This document shows, one piece after another, positions 1 to 4,395 of a DNA stretch of 6,691 nucleotides. The notes under the pieces were generated by a model. The model was not told the DNA's origin, made no database searches, and saw only the letters and a program-made list of their open reading frames with translations. A program made the position numbers and the translations under genes. Each line of letters begins with the position of its first letter. Position 1 is the first letter of the stretch. Source of the DNA: an uncultured Ruminococcus sp. (lineage in GTDB: Bacteria; Bacillota; Clostridia; Oscillospirales; Acutalibacteraceae); NCBI GenBank assembly GCA_937892835.1, contig CALBHM010000107.1:1-6691 (forward strand), read 5' to 3'.

Positions 1-320
1 CAAGGTTGACAGGGATTGCTCCCTCTACACTCTCACGGTATCTTTCGGGGAAAAGAAAGATGCAGTATGATTGCCTCTGTGCGGTCTGTATCGCACTCAG
101 ACTTTACCCTTGCAGGCAGCGTTATTTGTTTTCGCTCCTGATGTATGCGTTGCCATGTTATCAGGATTTCAGAAAAGCAGATAAGAACATCATCATGGCG
201 TATCTTGACGGCTGTGCGTTCAATAACCGTTATACGCTGACAGCCTGCAATGAACAGTTGAAGGCAATCCATGCCAAACCTCTTACACACCTGACCTCTG
301 CTAAGGGGGACAGTGTGTAA
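1..320 (+). CDS. HTH-type regulator, 5' end missing
   Basis: The reading frame is open from the first bases, so the true start lies left of the window; the TTG at 6 is probably internal. The visible residues begin LTGIAPSTLSRYLSGKRKM, the recognition-helix half of an XRE/lambda-repressor-like helix-turn-helix, where STLSRYLSGKR is the typical DNA-contacting segment. About 80 residues follow, probably helical, with no motif I recognise. The stop TAA at 318-320 overlaps the ATG of the next gene (TAATG), so the two are probably translationally coupled. Position next to a sigma-like gene and upstream of xis/int suggests a regulator of the integrative element (inference). HTH identity is fairly secure; target and effector are unknown. 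Confidence 0.65.
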   Translation, partial: RLTGIAPSTLSRYLSGKRKMQYDCLCAVCIALRLYPCRQRYLFSLLMYALPCYQDFRKADKNIIMAYLDGCAFNNRYTLTACNEQLKAIHAKPLTHLTSAKGDSV

Positions 321-751
321 TGGGAAGATTTATGTATGTCCACTTTGGCGATGATGTTCCCCGTAATATTGAGAAAGAGTATAACAAGCTCTTGCGAAAA
401 GAACGATACCTTGAGGAGCGGGATGCAGAAAACGGATTGATCTATCCCAATTTTGACGCTGTTCTCGCTGCGAATCCCGATCCTGCAAGTATCCCCATAA
501 GCGAGGAAGAAGAGCAGGAGCAGATCAGGCACCGGAACAGGCATGACTATCTGCCTGATGCCTTAGAACTTTTGAAATCGGATTTTCCTGAAGGGTATGA
601 GCTGATACGGGATTACTTTCTGAGAGAGGACAAGGTGACGATGTGGTATCTCGTTGAGAAATACGGCTTGTCCATTGACGTGGTGCGTTATCGAATCAAG
701 ATCGCAAAGCAGAAGCTCAAAGAGTATATTATCTTGCACGAAAATGAATGA
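320..751 (+). CDS. Small sigma-70 region-4-like protein of an integrative element
   Basis: Encodes 143 aa, starting at an ATG that shares one base with the upstream stop; AAGGGGG at 303-309 is a fitting Shine-Dalgarno. The N-terminal half is charged, with a Glu-rich stretch (EEEEQEQ, about 62-68). The C-terminal part (about 78-136) resembles sigma-70 region 4: a helical segment (YLPDALELLKSDFPEGYELI) then a helix-turn-helix (about 105-135, with LVEKYGLSIDVVRYRIKIAK). There is no region 2, so it is not a complete sigma factor. Size, architecture and place before xis/int match the small sigma-like proteins of Tn916-type elements (Orf7-like); such proteins are thought to regulate element transcription. 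No direct evidence for its target is visible here. Confidence 0.7.
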   Translation: MGRFMYVHFGDDVPRNIEKEYNKLLRKERYLEERDAENGLIYPNFDAVLAANPDPASIPISEEEEQEQIRHRNRHDYLPDALELLKSDFPEGYELIRDYFLREDKVTMWYLVEKYGLSIDVVRYRIKIAKQKLKEYIILHENE

Positions 752-811
752 ATAAATATGTGCAGAACACTGATTTTTTTTTGGAGACAGAAATATGGGA
801 AAAACCTTCCC

Positions 812-825
812 GATTTTGCAAAATC
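812..825. promoter_or_regulatory. Perfect 14-bp palindrome, operator-like
   Basis: GATTTTGCAAAATC is a perfect inverted repeat with no spacer. It lies directly beside the GGGAA/TTCCC stem ending at 811. An operator for a dimeric HTH protein, possibly the one encoded at the left edge, is a reasonable guess, but no nearby promoter is clear. Confidence 0.35.
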
Positions 826-957
826 CTCGGTTGATATATATAGGGGTTCATACCACTGATGTTTGATAAGGGTACGGATCACTTGCTGACATAACTATCC
901 TCTGTGATAAGGGGCGGTACGTTTTTTCCATTTGCTGCACAGTCCCCTTAGCTTTGT

Positions 958-1017
958 TTGGCAGCTGATATGCTGTCGGGAGCTTCCTCACGATCTGAGG
1001 GGGGAAGCTGCCAACAG
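958..1017. promoter_or_regulatory. Mutually exclusive hairpins upstream of xis
   Basis: Two strong pairings share the same right arm. Pairing A is TTGGCAGCT (958-966) with AGCTGCCAA (1006-1014), 9 perfect pairs. Pairing B is 973-987 with 1003-1017: CTGT/ACAG, GG/CC and AGCTTCC/GGAAGCT, 13 of 15 positions paired, closing a 15-nt loop. Only one can form at a time, the layout of an attenuator or RNA switch; no T-run follows, so it is not a terminator. It could equally act as DNA. Confidence 0.4.
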
Positions 1018-1036
1018 TACATCAAATATCAGGCAT

Positions 1037-1047
1037 AAAAATAACTG
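1037..1047 (+). repeat. Direct repeat AAAAATAACTG, copy 1 (left of xis)
   Basis: AAAAATAACTG occurs here and again at 1349-1359, bracketing the xis gene. With flanks, 1034-1063 and 1348-1377 share about 21 of 30 positions. Possible Xis binding site, by analogy with the short direct repeats bound by excisionases of Tn916-type elements (inference). Confidence 0.35.
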
Positions 1048-1067
1048 ACAACGATGCACTTTGTATC

Positions 1068-1096
1068 TTGACAATAGAATATGGAACATCTACGCT
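1068..1096 (+). promoter_or_regulatory. Candidate xis promoter
   Basis: TTGACA (1068-1073) is a perfect -35; 17 bp on is TACGCT (1091-1096), a weak -10 matching 3 of 6. Transcription would start near 1103, upstream of the xis Shine-Dalgarno at 1122-1128. TAGAAT (1075-1080) is a better -10 but lacks a -35 at the right distance. The weak -10 could mean an activator is needed. Confidence 0.4.
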
Positions 1097-1137
1097 TTTT
1101 CAGTTTCTTTTTTCTGACAGGAAGGAGGTTATGTCCT

Positions 1138-1356
1138 ATGGATTCAATACCGCTTGAAGTTGTATATAAGAATATGTATAGCGAATATCCTGAGATACTG
1201 GAAGTAAAGGACTTATGCGAAATTCTCGGCTATGGAAAGAAAAAGGTTTATCAGCTTGTCAAGGAAGGACAGCTCAAAAAAATTCCTTGTGGTAGAACGA
1301 TCAAGGTCGCAAAAGTTACGGTTATAGATTTCGTTCTGCAATGCGCACAAAAATAA
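1138..1356 (+). CDS. xis: Excisionase-like DNA-binding protein
   Basis: Encodes 72 aa from the ATG at 1138, chosen because AAGGAGG (1122-1128) sits 9 nt before it; the in-frame ATG at 1081 lacks a Shine-Dalgarno and lies inside the promoter region. The segment EVKDLCEILGYGKKKVYQLVKEGQLKKIPCGRTIKVAKVTVIDFV is a winged helix-turn-helix of the excisionase/MerR-like (HTH_17) family: a helix, the turn with the recognition helix KKKVYQLVKEG, then the short wing with I-P and a basic R-x-I-K-V. Such proteins bend the att DNA and direct the integrase to excision. It lies 136 bp upstream of int in the same orientation, as usual in Tn916-type modules. The stop codon is part of the second AAAAATAACTG repeat. 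Confidence 0.85.
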   Translation: MDSIPLEVVYKNMYSEYPEILEVKDLCEILGYGKKKVYQLVKEGQLKKIPCGRTIKVAKVTVIDFVLQCAQK

Positions 1357-1359
1357 CTG
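1349..1359 (+). repeat. Direct repeat AAAAATAACTG, copy 2 (end of xis)
   Basis: Second copy of the 11-mer found at 1037-1047; it contains the xis TAA stop (1354-1356). It lies 49 bp upstream of the int -35, so a protein bound here could affect int transcription. Confidence 0.35.
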
Positions 1360-1407
1360 GCAGAAATGTCCCTTGTGTCAAATTTAGTAGAAGTGGTAGG
1401 AAAATGC

Positions 1408-1436
1408 TTGCAAATGGCCTTGTTTCGCGCTACAAT
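1408..1436 (+). promoter_or_regulatory. int promoter
   Basis: TTGCAA (1408-1413), 17-bp spacer, TACAAT (1431-1436; 5 of 6 to consensus). The start would be near 1443, giving a roughly 50-nt leader before the int ATG. Just upstream, 1385-1404 carries GTAGAAG and GGTAGGAAAA, which resemble the GGTAGAAA repeats beyond int, so Int might bind near its own promoter (inference). Confidence 0.7.
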
Positions 1437-1492
1437 AGAGTTATGAGGTCAATCGCGCAGACCACCGCTTTCGACATAAGGAGGGTAATATA

Positions 1493-2818
1493 ATGAAAGC
1501 AAGTCTGCCTTTTAAGTACATTATTGCCGATAAGAAAGGCAAAAACTATGTTGTCTTTGATTTCAAGGACGACAGTGGCAAGCGTAAGAGAAAATGGGTC
1601 ACGACCGATTTGCCTGCTGACTGCTCTTATAAAGCACTGACAGCAAAGGTGAACGTCATTGTAGCAAAGTTCTATGAGGAGTTTCTCACAGGCAGCTTAA
1701 CAAAAGTCAAGGAAGCTCCAAAGGAAAAGGAAAAGACAGAACTCAGCGAGGAGATCCTCAGTGATGATGCTGAATGCAAGACAGGTTTTGAGTTCACGGC
1801 ATTTCTTGATTACTGGCTTGAAACGATCAAACCGACACTCGCCCGAACCTCTCATCAGAGCTACACTCGCTATATCACCAGGATCAAAAACTATTTTGAC
1901 GAGCGTTATCCGCATCTTCTGCTTGGCAACCTGACAGCTTTACAGCTTCAGCAGTTCTATAACGATAAGTACAACAGCGGTCTTTCGGGCAATTCTGTAA
2001 AGCATTACCACGCCAATATCCACAAAGCACTAAAATATGCTGTAAAAATGGATATGCTCGATATAAACGTTGCAGATAAGGTTGAACTGCCGAAGATCCA
2101 GAAGTTTGAAGCCAATTTCTACAACAAGGACGAGTTGGAACAGCTCTTTGAAGTATTCAAGGGCGACAGACTTGAACTTGTGGTACATATTGCAGCCTAC
2201 TACGGACTTCGCAAGAGCGAGATTATCGGTTTGAAGTGGGATTCCGTCAACTTTAAAGAAAAGAAACTCACGGTTCGCCGTAAGGTCTCCAGCACTTATG
2301 GCAGCGGCAAAGAAATGATCTTTGTCGAAAATCAGCTTAAAACTGAGTCCAGTGTAAGAACTTTTCCCTTGATCCCTCATATTGAGCAGATGCTGATCGA
2401 ACGCAAAACCCTTGAAGAATACTATTCGAAGCTCCTCGGTAAAGACTTTGACAGGGAATATGACGGCTTTGTGTGCCGTGACAACTTCGGTAAGCTGATC
2501 ACGCCAAACTTTGTGACTTCTCACTTCAAGTACATCATTCAGAAAAATAAGCTCAAACACATTCGATTCCATGATCTTCGTCATTCATGTGCCAGTCTGC
2601 TGCTTGCAAACGGAGTATCCATGAAGGCGATCCAGGAGTGGCTCGGACATTCAACATTTAATGTTACAGCCAATTTTTATAGTCACCTCGACTTTCATTC
2701 CAAAGTGGAGTCTGCGGAGACTATCGCCAAAGTGTTGGGTGGAGACAGTGCAGATACGGAGCAGGCTATCCATGATAAAGGTTCTGAGGGCAAAAAAAGT
2801 CGCAAGTCCTCAACCTGA
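1493..2818 (+). CDS. int: Tyrosine site-specific recombinase (integrase)
   Basis: Encodes 441 aa, full length for a Tn916/phage-type integrase; GGAGG (1480-1484) lies 8 nt before the ATG. Residues about 1-65, rich in Lys/Arg and beta-type sequence (YVVFDFKDDSGKRKRKWVTT), look like the arm-binding domain; about 66-98 is a charged linker; about 99-200 is the SAM-like core-binding domain; about 205-415 is the catalytic domain. The catalytic set is complete: R240 (GLRKSEI), K283 (LKTESSVRTF), H360 and R363 (HDLRH), H386 (GHST) and the nucleophile Y396 (NFYSHL). It integrates and excises the element, probably at the tRNA-Leu 3' end just downstream. The last codons (KKSRKSST) and stop lie over a minus-strand terminator, so this DNA appears to serve two purposes. 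Confidence 0.95.
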   Translation: MKASLPFKYIIADKKGKNYVVFDFKDDSGKRKRKWVTTDLPADCSYKALTAKVNVIVAKFYEEFLTGSLTKVKEAPKEKEKTELSEEILSDDAECKTGFEFTAFLDYWLETIKPTLARTSHQSYTRYITRIKNYFDERYPHLLLGNLTALQLQQFYNDKYNSGLSGNSVKHYHANIHKALKYAVKMDMLDINVADKVELPKIQKFEANFYNKDELEQLFEVFKGDRLELVVHIAAYYGLRKSEIIGLKWDSVNFKEKKLTVRRKVSSTYGSGKEMIFVENQLKTESSVRTFPLIPHIEQMLIERKTLEEYYSKLLGKDFDREYDGFVCRDNFGKLITPNFVTSHFKYIIQKNKLKHIRFHDLRHSCASLLLANGVSMKAIQEWLGHSTFNVTANFYSHLDFHSKVESAETIAKVLGGDSADTEQAIHDKGSEGKKSRKSST

Positions 2819-2828
2819 GAACCTGCGA
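2792..2828 (-). terminator. Minus-strand intrinsic terminator overlapping the int stop
   Basis: Read on the minus strand, TCGCAGGTTCTCA pairs with TGAGGACTTGCGA (13 pairs, two of them G-U) around a GGT loop, followed by C and seven T (A-run at 2792-2798 on plus). In the plus-strand RNA the two G-U pairs become A-C mismatches and no U-run follows, so the element is directed to the minus strand. It covers the int stop codon at 2816-2818. Confidence 0.75.
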
Positions 2829-2863
2829 TAATAGTGTGCCGATCGTCTACCCATTCTACCACG
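2792..2863 (-). ncRNA. Predicted small RNA antisense to the 3' end of int
   Basis: A minus-strand promoter (2869-2898) and an intrinsic terminator (2792-2828) are spaced so that a transcript of about 70 nt would start near 2862-2863 and end in the U-run. About half overlaps the int coding end, antisense; the remainder is free 5' sequence resembling the D-arm region of tRNA-Leu. No open reading frame of useful size fits inside. Possible roles are pairing with the int mRNA 3' end, a stand-alone sRNA, or simply a transcription block protecting int from minus-strand read-through. Prediction from sequence only; I do not recognise an RNA family. Confidence 0.45.
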
Positions 2864-2874
2864 GCGGCATTATA
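2845..2874 (-). pseudogene. tRNA-Leu 5'-end-like segment
   Basis: Without gaps, 2845-2874 matches 3151-3180 (tRNA-Leu 5' end and a few upstream bases) at 25 of 30 positions; four of the five differences are transitions. It keeps the 5' acceptor strand (GCCGCCG against GCCGCTG), the TG at positions 8-9 and a D-arm-like GTAGAATGGGTAGAC. Similarity ends after the D arm: no anticodon arm, variable arm, T arm or 3' acceptor follows. It cannot be a functional tRNA. It may be a relic of an older integration or rearrangement, or a mimic. Confidence 0.4.
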
Positions 2875-2898
2875 AAAAAAGTAAAAAAAGTTAATCAA
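2869..2898 (-). promoter_or_regulatory. Minus-strand promoter between int and tRNA-Leu
   Basis: On the minus strand, TTGATT (2898-2893; 4 of 6), an 18-bp spacer containing two T-runs, and a perfect TATAAT (2874-2869). Transcription would start near 2862 toward int. The -35 is covered by the dyad at 2895-2908, suggesting regulation. Confidence 0.5.
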
Positions 2899-2908
2899 GT
2901 CAACTTGA
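2895..2908. promoter_or_regulatory. Dyad TCAAGT-CA-ACTTGA over the antisense -35
   Basis: A 6-bp inverted repeat with a 2-bp spacer; a second, nested palindrome GTCAA-C-TTGAC spans 2899-2909. A dimeric repressor bound here would block the minus-strand promoter. The plus strand contains TTGACA (2905-2910), but no suitable -10 follows. Confidence 0.35.
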
Positions 2909-2973
2909 CACGGGGGATAAAAATCTTTTGTGCTAAGACCAAAAATGAAAGTGAAATTGAAAAAAGCAGCGAT

Positions 2974-3039
2974 TTTGGTAGAAAATTTGGTAGAAATCCG
3001 GTAGAAAAACGCTCATTCACAAGAAACTTTTCTACCAAA
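2974..3039 (+). repeat. GGTAGAAA repeats, likely Int arm-type sites
   Basis: TTTGGTAGAAAA (2974-2985) and TTTGGTAGAAAT (2986-2997) are directly adjacent; CCGGTAGAAAAA (2998-3009) follows. GGTAG starts are 12 and 11 bp apart, about one helical turn, so all face one side of the DNA. TTTTCTACCAAA (3028-3039) is the exact inverted copy of the first unit. A looser match, ATTCTACC, lies at 2853-2860. Position between int and the tRNA 3' end is where arm-type sites of a tyrosine integrase are expected. Confidence 0.6.
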
Positions 3040-3046
3040 TTAGTCA

Positions 3047-3084
3047 GAAAATAAGAAAAGAATGCCGTAAAATCGACATTCTTT
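3047..3084 (-). terminator. tRNA-Leu intrinsic terminator
   Basis: On the minus strand, AAAGAATGTCG (3084-3074) pairs with CGGCATTCTTT (3067-3057), 11 pairs with one T-G wobble, around the loop ATTTTA, followed by a T-rich tail (TCTTATTTTC). It begins 3 nt after the tRNA CCA. It may be host DNA or element DNA that restores the end of the tRNA transcript. Confidence 0.7.
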
Positions 3085-3087
3085 CGA

Positions 3088-3110
3088 TGGTGCCGCTGAC
3101 CGGACTTGAA
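3088..3110. other. Probable attachment site: tRNA-Leu 3' end
   Basis: The acceptor/T-arm end of tRNA-Leu faces the integrase module, the usual arrangement after integration into a tRNA 3' end. The core limits cannot be set because the second copy, expected at the far end of the element left of position 1, is outside the window; the core could also extend into the terminator. Confidence 0.45.
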
Positions 3111-3174
3111 CCGGTACGGATTTTACTCCGAGGGATTTTAAGTCCCTTGTGTCTGCCTATTCCACCACAGCGGC
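3088..3174 (-). tRNA. tRNA-Leu (anticodon UAA)
   Basis: An 87-nt class II tRNA on the minus strand with encoded CCA (3090-3088). Acceptor stem GCCGCTG/CAGCGGC with discriminator A; D arm GTGG...CAC; anticodon stem AGGGA/TCCCT with loop CTTAAAA, so the anticodon is UAA (3140-3138), reading UUA; long variable arm CGGA/TCCG; T arm ACCGG/CCGGT with loop TTCAAGT. The long variable arm and anticodon agree on leucine. It is intact, so the integration leaves a working gene. Confidence 0.97.
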
Positions 3175-3193
3175 ATAATAACATTACCAGATA

Positions 3194-3222
3194 ATTATAC
3201 AACTAAAAAAAAGGTTTGTCAA
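3194..3222 (-). promoter_or_regulatory. tRNA-Leu promoter, full consensus
   Basis: On the minus strand, TTGACA (3222-3217), 17-bp spacer, TATAAT (3199-3194), with -10 ending 20 bp before the tRNA 5' end. Both hexamers match the housekeeping consensus perfectly, as expected for a stable RNA. Confidence 0.9.
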
Positions 3223-3259
3223 TAGCGGATTATAAAAAATTTCTGAAAAAATCTCTGAT

Positions 3260-3288
3260 TTGACAATTAAATGGATATATGATACAAT
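3260..3288 (+). promoter_or_regulatory. Promoter of the membrane-protein gene
   Basis: TTGACA (3260-3265), 17-bp spacer, TACAAT (3283-3288). Start near 3295, leaving a roughly 60-nt leader. Divergent from the tRNA promoter. Confidence 0.75.
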
Positions 3289-3354
3289 AACTTATGTGTG
3301 TCATTTCAGGACATAATTTATCAATAAAGAAAATAAAAAGGGGAAATTGATTCA

Positions 3355-4065
3355 ATGAAGTACTTGCTGTCGGCGGTTCTGCATACGTTTCTTTTGGTTA
3401 TTGCATCAATTATTGTGATGTTGATTGCAGAGCGTGTATCATATTCAGGATATGTAGATTTCTGTTCAATTATTGAGAATCAGAAAGTAAGCATAGCATC
3501 TGCATTAGGCATTTGTGAAGTTGGCGAAGAAGCCACCGCTGAAGATATGGTGAATTTGTCAGAAGAAATATTCGGCTCAGATAGTAAAATTGTCATTAAG
3601 TTGCCGGAATCTGTTATGAATTTTATAAATACATATGAAGTGGAAGGGATTCCGGCGAAATTCATGTATCTGTATCCTTTTATAGGTATTTGTGCAGGAT
3701 TATTATGCTTGATATTCGGAGTAGGGCTTCCTTTCAGAATATGGCGAAAAACATCTCTTTCAAATTTTATTTTTGATATCAGTGAATCAATAGGTGGAAG
3801 CGATATTGTAGATTATACTACTGTTGACGATGAATATGGCAGACCACAGATTGCTGATGTATATTCACAATTAAGAGCCGGCGGAGCATTGGCAAATGGT
3901 ATTTTAAGTATAATTTTCTTTTTTCTCTATTCATTTTTCGTTGTAGTGTGGGGCAATCTTATGATTCCGATTATTGTTATTGACCTTGTAATTTCCATTC
4001 TTATATTTATTGTAAAGTTCATTATCAGCTTTGCACATAGTGGTTCAGCAAAACAGAATGCATAA
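3355..4065 (+). CDS. Membrane protein of unknown function, four predicted helices
   Basis: Encodes 236 aa. AAGGGG (3338-3343) lies 11 nt before the ATG, slightly long but acceptable. Hydrophobic segments: about 4-24 (uncleaved signal-anchor type), 104-126, 180-200 and 203-226. The acidic stretch 25-102 (EVGEEATAEDM..., with Cys37 and Cys54) would be outside, and the 127-179 segment, starting with R-x-W-R-K, in the cytoplasm, so both termini would face inside. The 145-175 part (GGSDIVDYTTVDDEYGRPQIADVY) is hydrophilic and has no motif I recognise. It is a monocistronic unit with its own promoter and terminator. No function assigned; similarity searches would probably show a clostridial hypothetical family. 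Confidence 0.8.
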   Translation: MKYLLSAVLHTFLLVIASIIVMLIAERVSYSGYVDFCSIIENQKVSIASALGICEVGEEATAEDMVNLSEEIFGSDSKIVIKLPESVMNFINTYEVEGIPAKFMYLYPFIGICAGLLCLIFGVGLPFRIWRKTSLSNFIFDISESIGGSDIVDYTTVDDEYGRPQIADVYSQLRAGGALANGILSIIFFFLYSFFVVVWGNLMIPIIVIDLVISILIFIVKFIISFAHSGSAKQNA

Positions 4066-4084
4066 GATGTTTCTGTGAACCAGT

Positions 4085-4120
4085 AATAAAACTCCTGTTG
4101 TTGCAGGAGTTTTATTTGTT
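4085..4120 (+). terminator. Intrinsic terminator of the membrane-protein gene
   Basis: Positions 4085-4097 (AATAAAACTCCTG) pair perfectly with 4104-4116 (13 bp), loop TTGTTG, with T-rich right arm and tail. The A-rich left arm could also make it work on the minus strand, but there is no minus-strand gene to serve. Confidence 0.9.
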
Positions 4121-4126
4121 TAATGA

Positions 4127-4285
4127 AAATTCGATGAATGTTATTTGTAGGGGCGAACTGTGTTCGCCCGTTTGGGCATGCTGTAAACCGAGCGGGCGAA
4201 CACAGTTCGCCCCTACAGAACAAATCTGTATATTATTTAATCCGAATTTCAGATGAACGAATTATAAAAAATAATCATCGAATTT
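4127..4285. mobile_element. MITE-like nested inverted repeat
   Basis: Core: 4146-4170 and 4193-4217 are perfect 25-bp inverted repeats (starting TGTAGGGGCGAACTG) around a 22-nt loop. Each arm is itself palindromic: GGGCGAAC-TGT-GTTCGCCC at 4151-4169 and the matching form at 4194-4212. An outer 11-bp inverted repeat, AAATTCGATGA (4127-4137) and TCATCGAATTT (4275-4285), encloses the core. The core is much richer in G+C than its surroundings. No ORF and no clear target duplication. Non-autonomous repeat or REP-like element; outer limits uncertain. Confidence 0.6.
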
Positions 4286-4328
4286 GCGTTATGTTAAAAA
4301 GCTGCCATTAAAGAACAGATAAATTATG

Positions 4329-4357
4329 TTGACATTATTAAAATGAGATGATATACT
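4329..4357 (+). promoter_or_regulatory. Promoter of the ABC permease gene
   Basis: TTGACA (4329-4334), 17-bp spacer, TATACT (4352-4357). Start near 4364, short leader before the Shine-Dalgarno at 4384-4390. Confidence 0.8.
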
Positions 4358-4395
4358 AATTTTTATACAGAATTAAAAAGAGGAAGGGGAAGTAT

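Larger units (their letters stand above)
752..1067. other. Gene-free, structure-rich interval before xis
   Basis: No convincing ORF in either strand. A run of nine T (774-782) follows the upstream gene, but no good hairpin precedes it, so it is not called a terminator. The interval holds a small GGGAA/TTCCC stem (797-801 with 807-811), a perfect 14-bp palindrome (812-825), an imperfect direct repeat TGATAAGGG...GTACG (864-876 and 905-921), a TAAGGGG/CCCCTTA inverted repeat (908-914, 944-950) and a large competing hairpin set (958-1017). No clear promoter was found in it other than the xis candidate at its right end. The likely role is control of xis/int expression or binding of Xis or accessory proteins (inference). 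Confidence 0.5.

Noticed and set aside
774..782. T9 run as a terminator after the sigma-like gene
   Set aside because: The bases before it form at best a 3-bp stem.
1081..1137. Longer xis start at ATG 1081
   Set aside because: No Shine-Dalgarno precedes it and the -10 of the candidate promoter lies inside it; the start at 1138 has AAGGAGG at ideal distance.
2695..2898. Minus-strand 67-aa ORF over the int end
   Set aside because: It begins upstream of the predicted minus-strand transcript start, lacks a ribosome site and runs through the terminator hairpin.
2905..2936. Plus-strand promoter from TTGACA at 2905
   Set aside because: No acceptable -10 at 16-18 bp and no gene downstream on that strand before the tRNA.
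2836..3054. Plus-strand 72-aa ORF between int and tRNA-Leu
   Set aside because: No ribosome binding site, Lys/Asn-rich low-complexity product, and it runs through the arm-type repeats and tRNA-like segment.
3927..4223. Minus-strand 98-aa ORF
   Set aside because: It arises from the MITE-like repeat, a terminator and the reverse of membrane-helix codons; no ribosome binding site.
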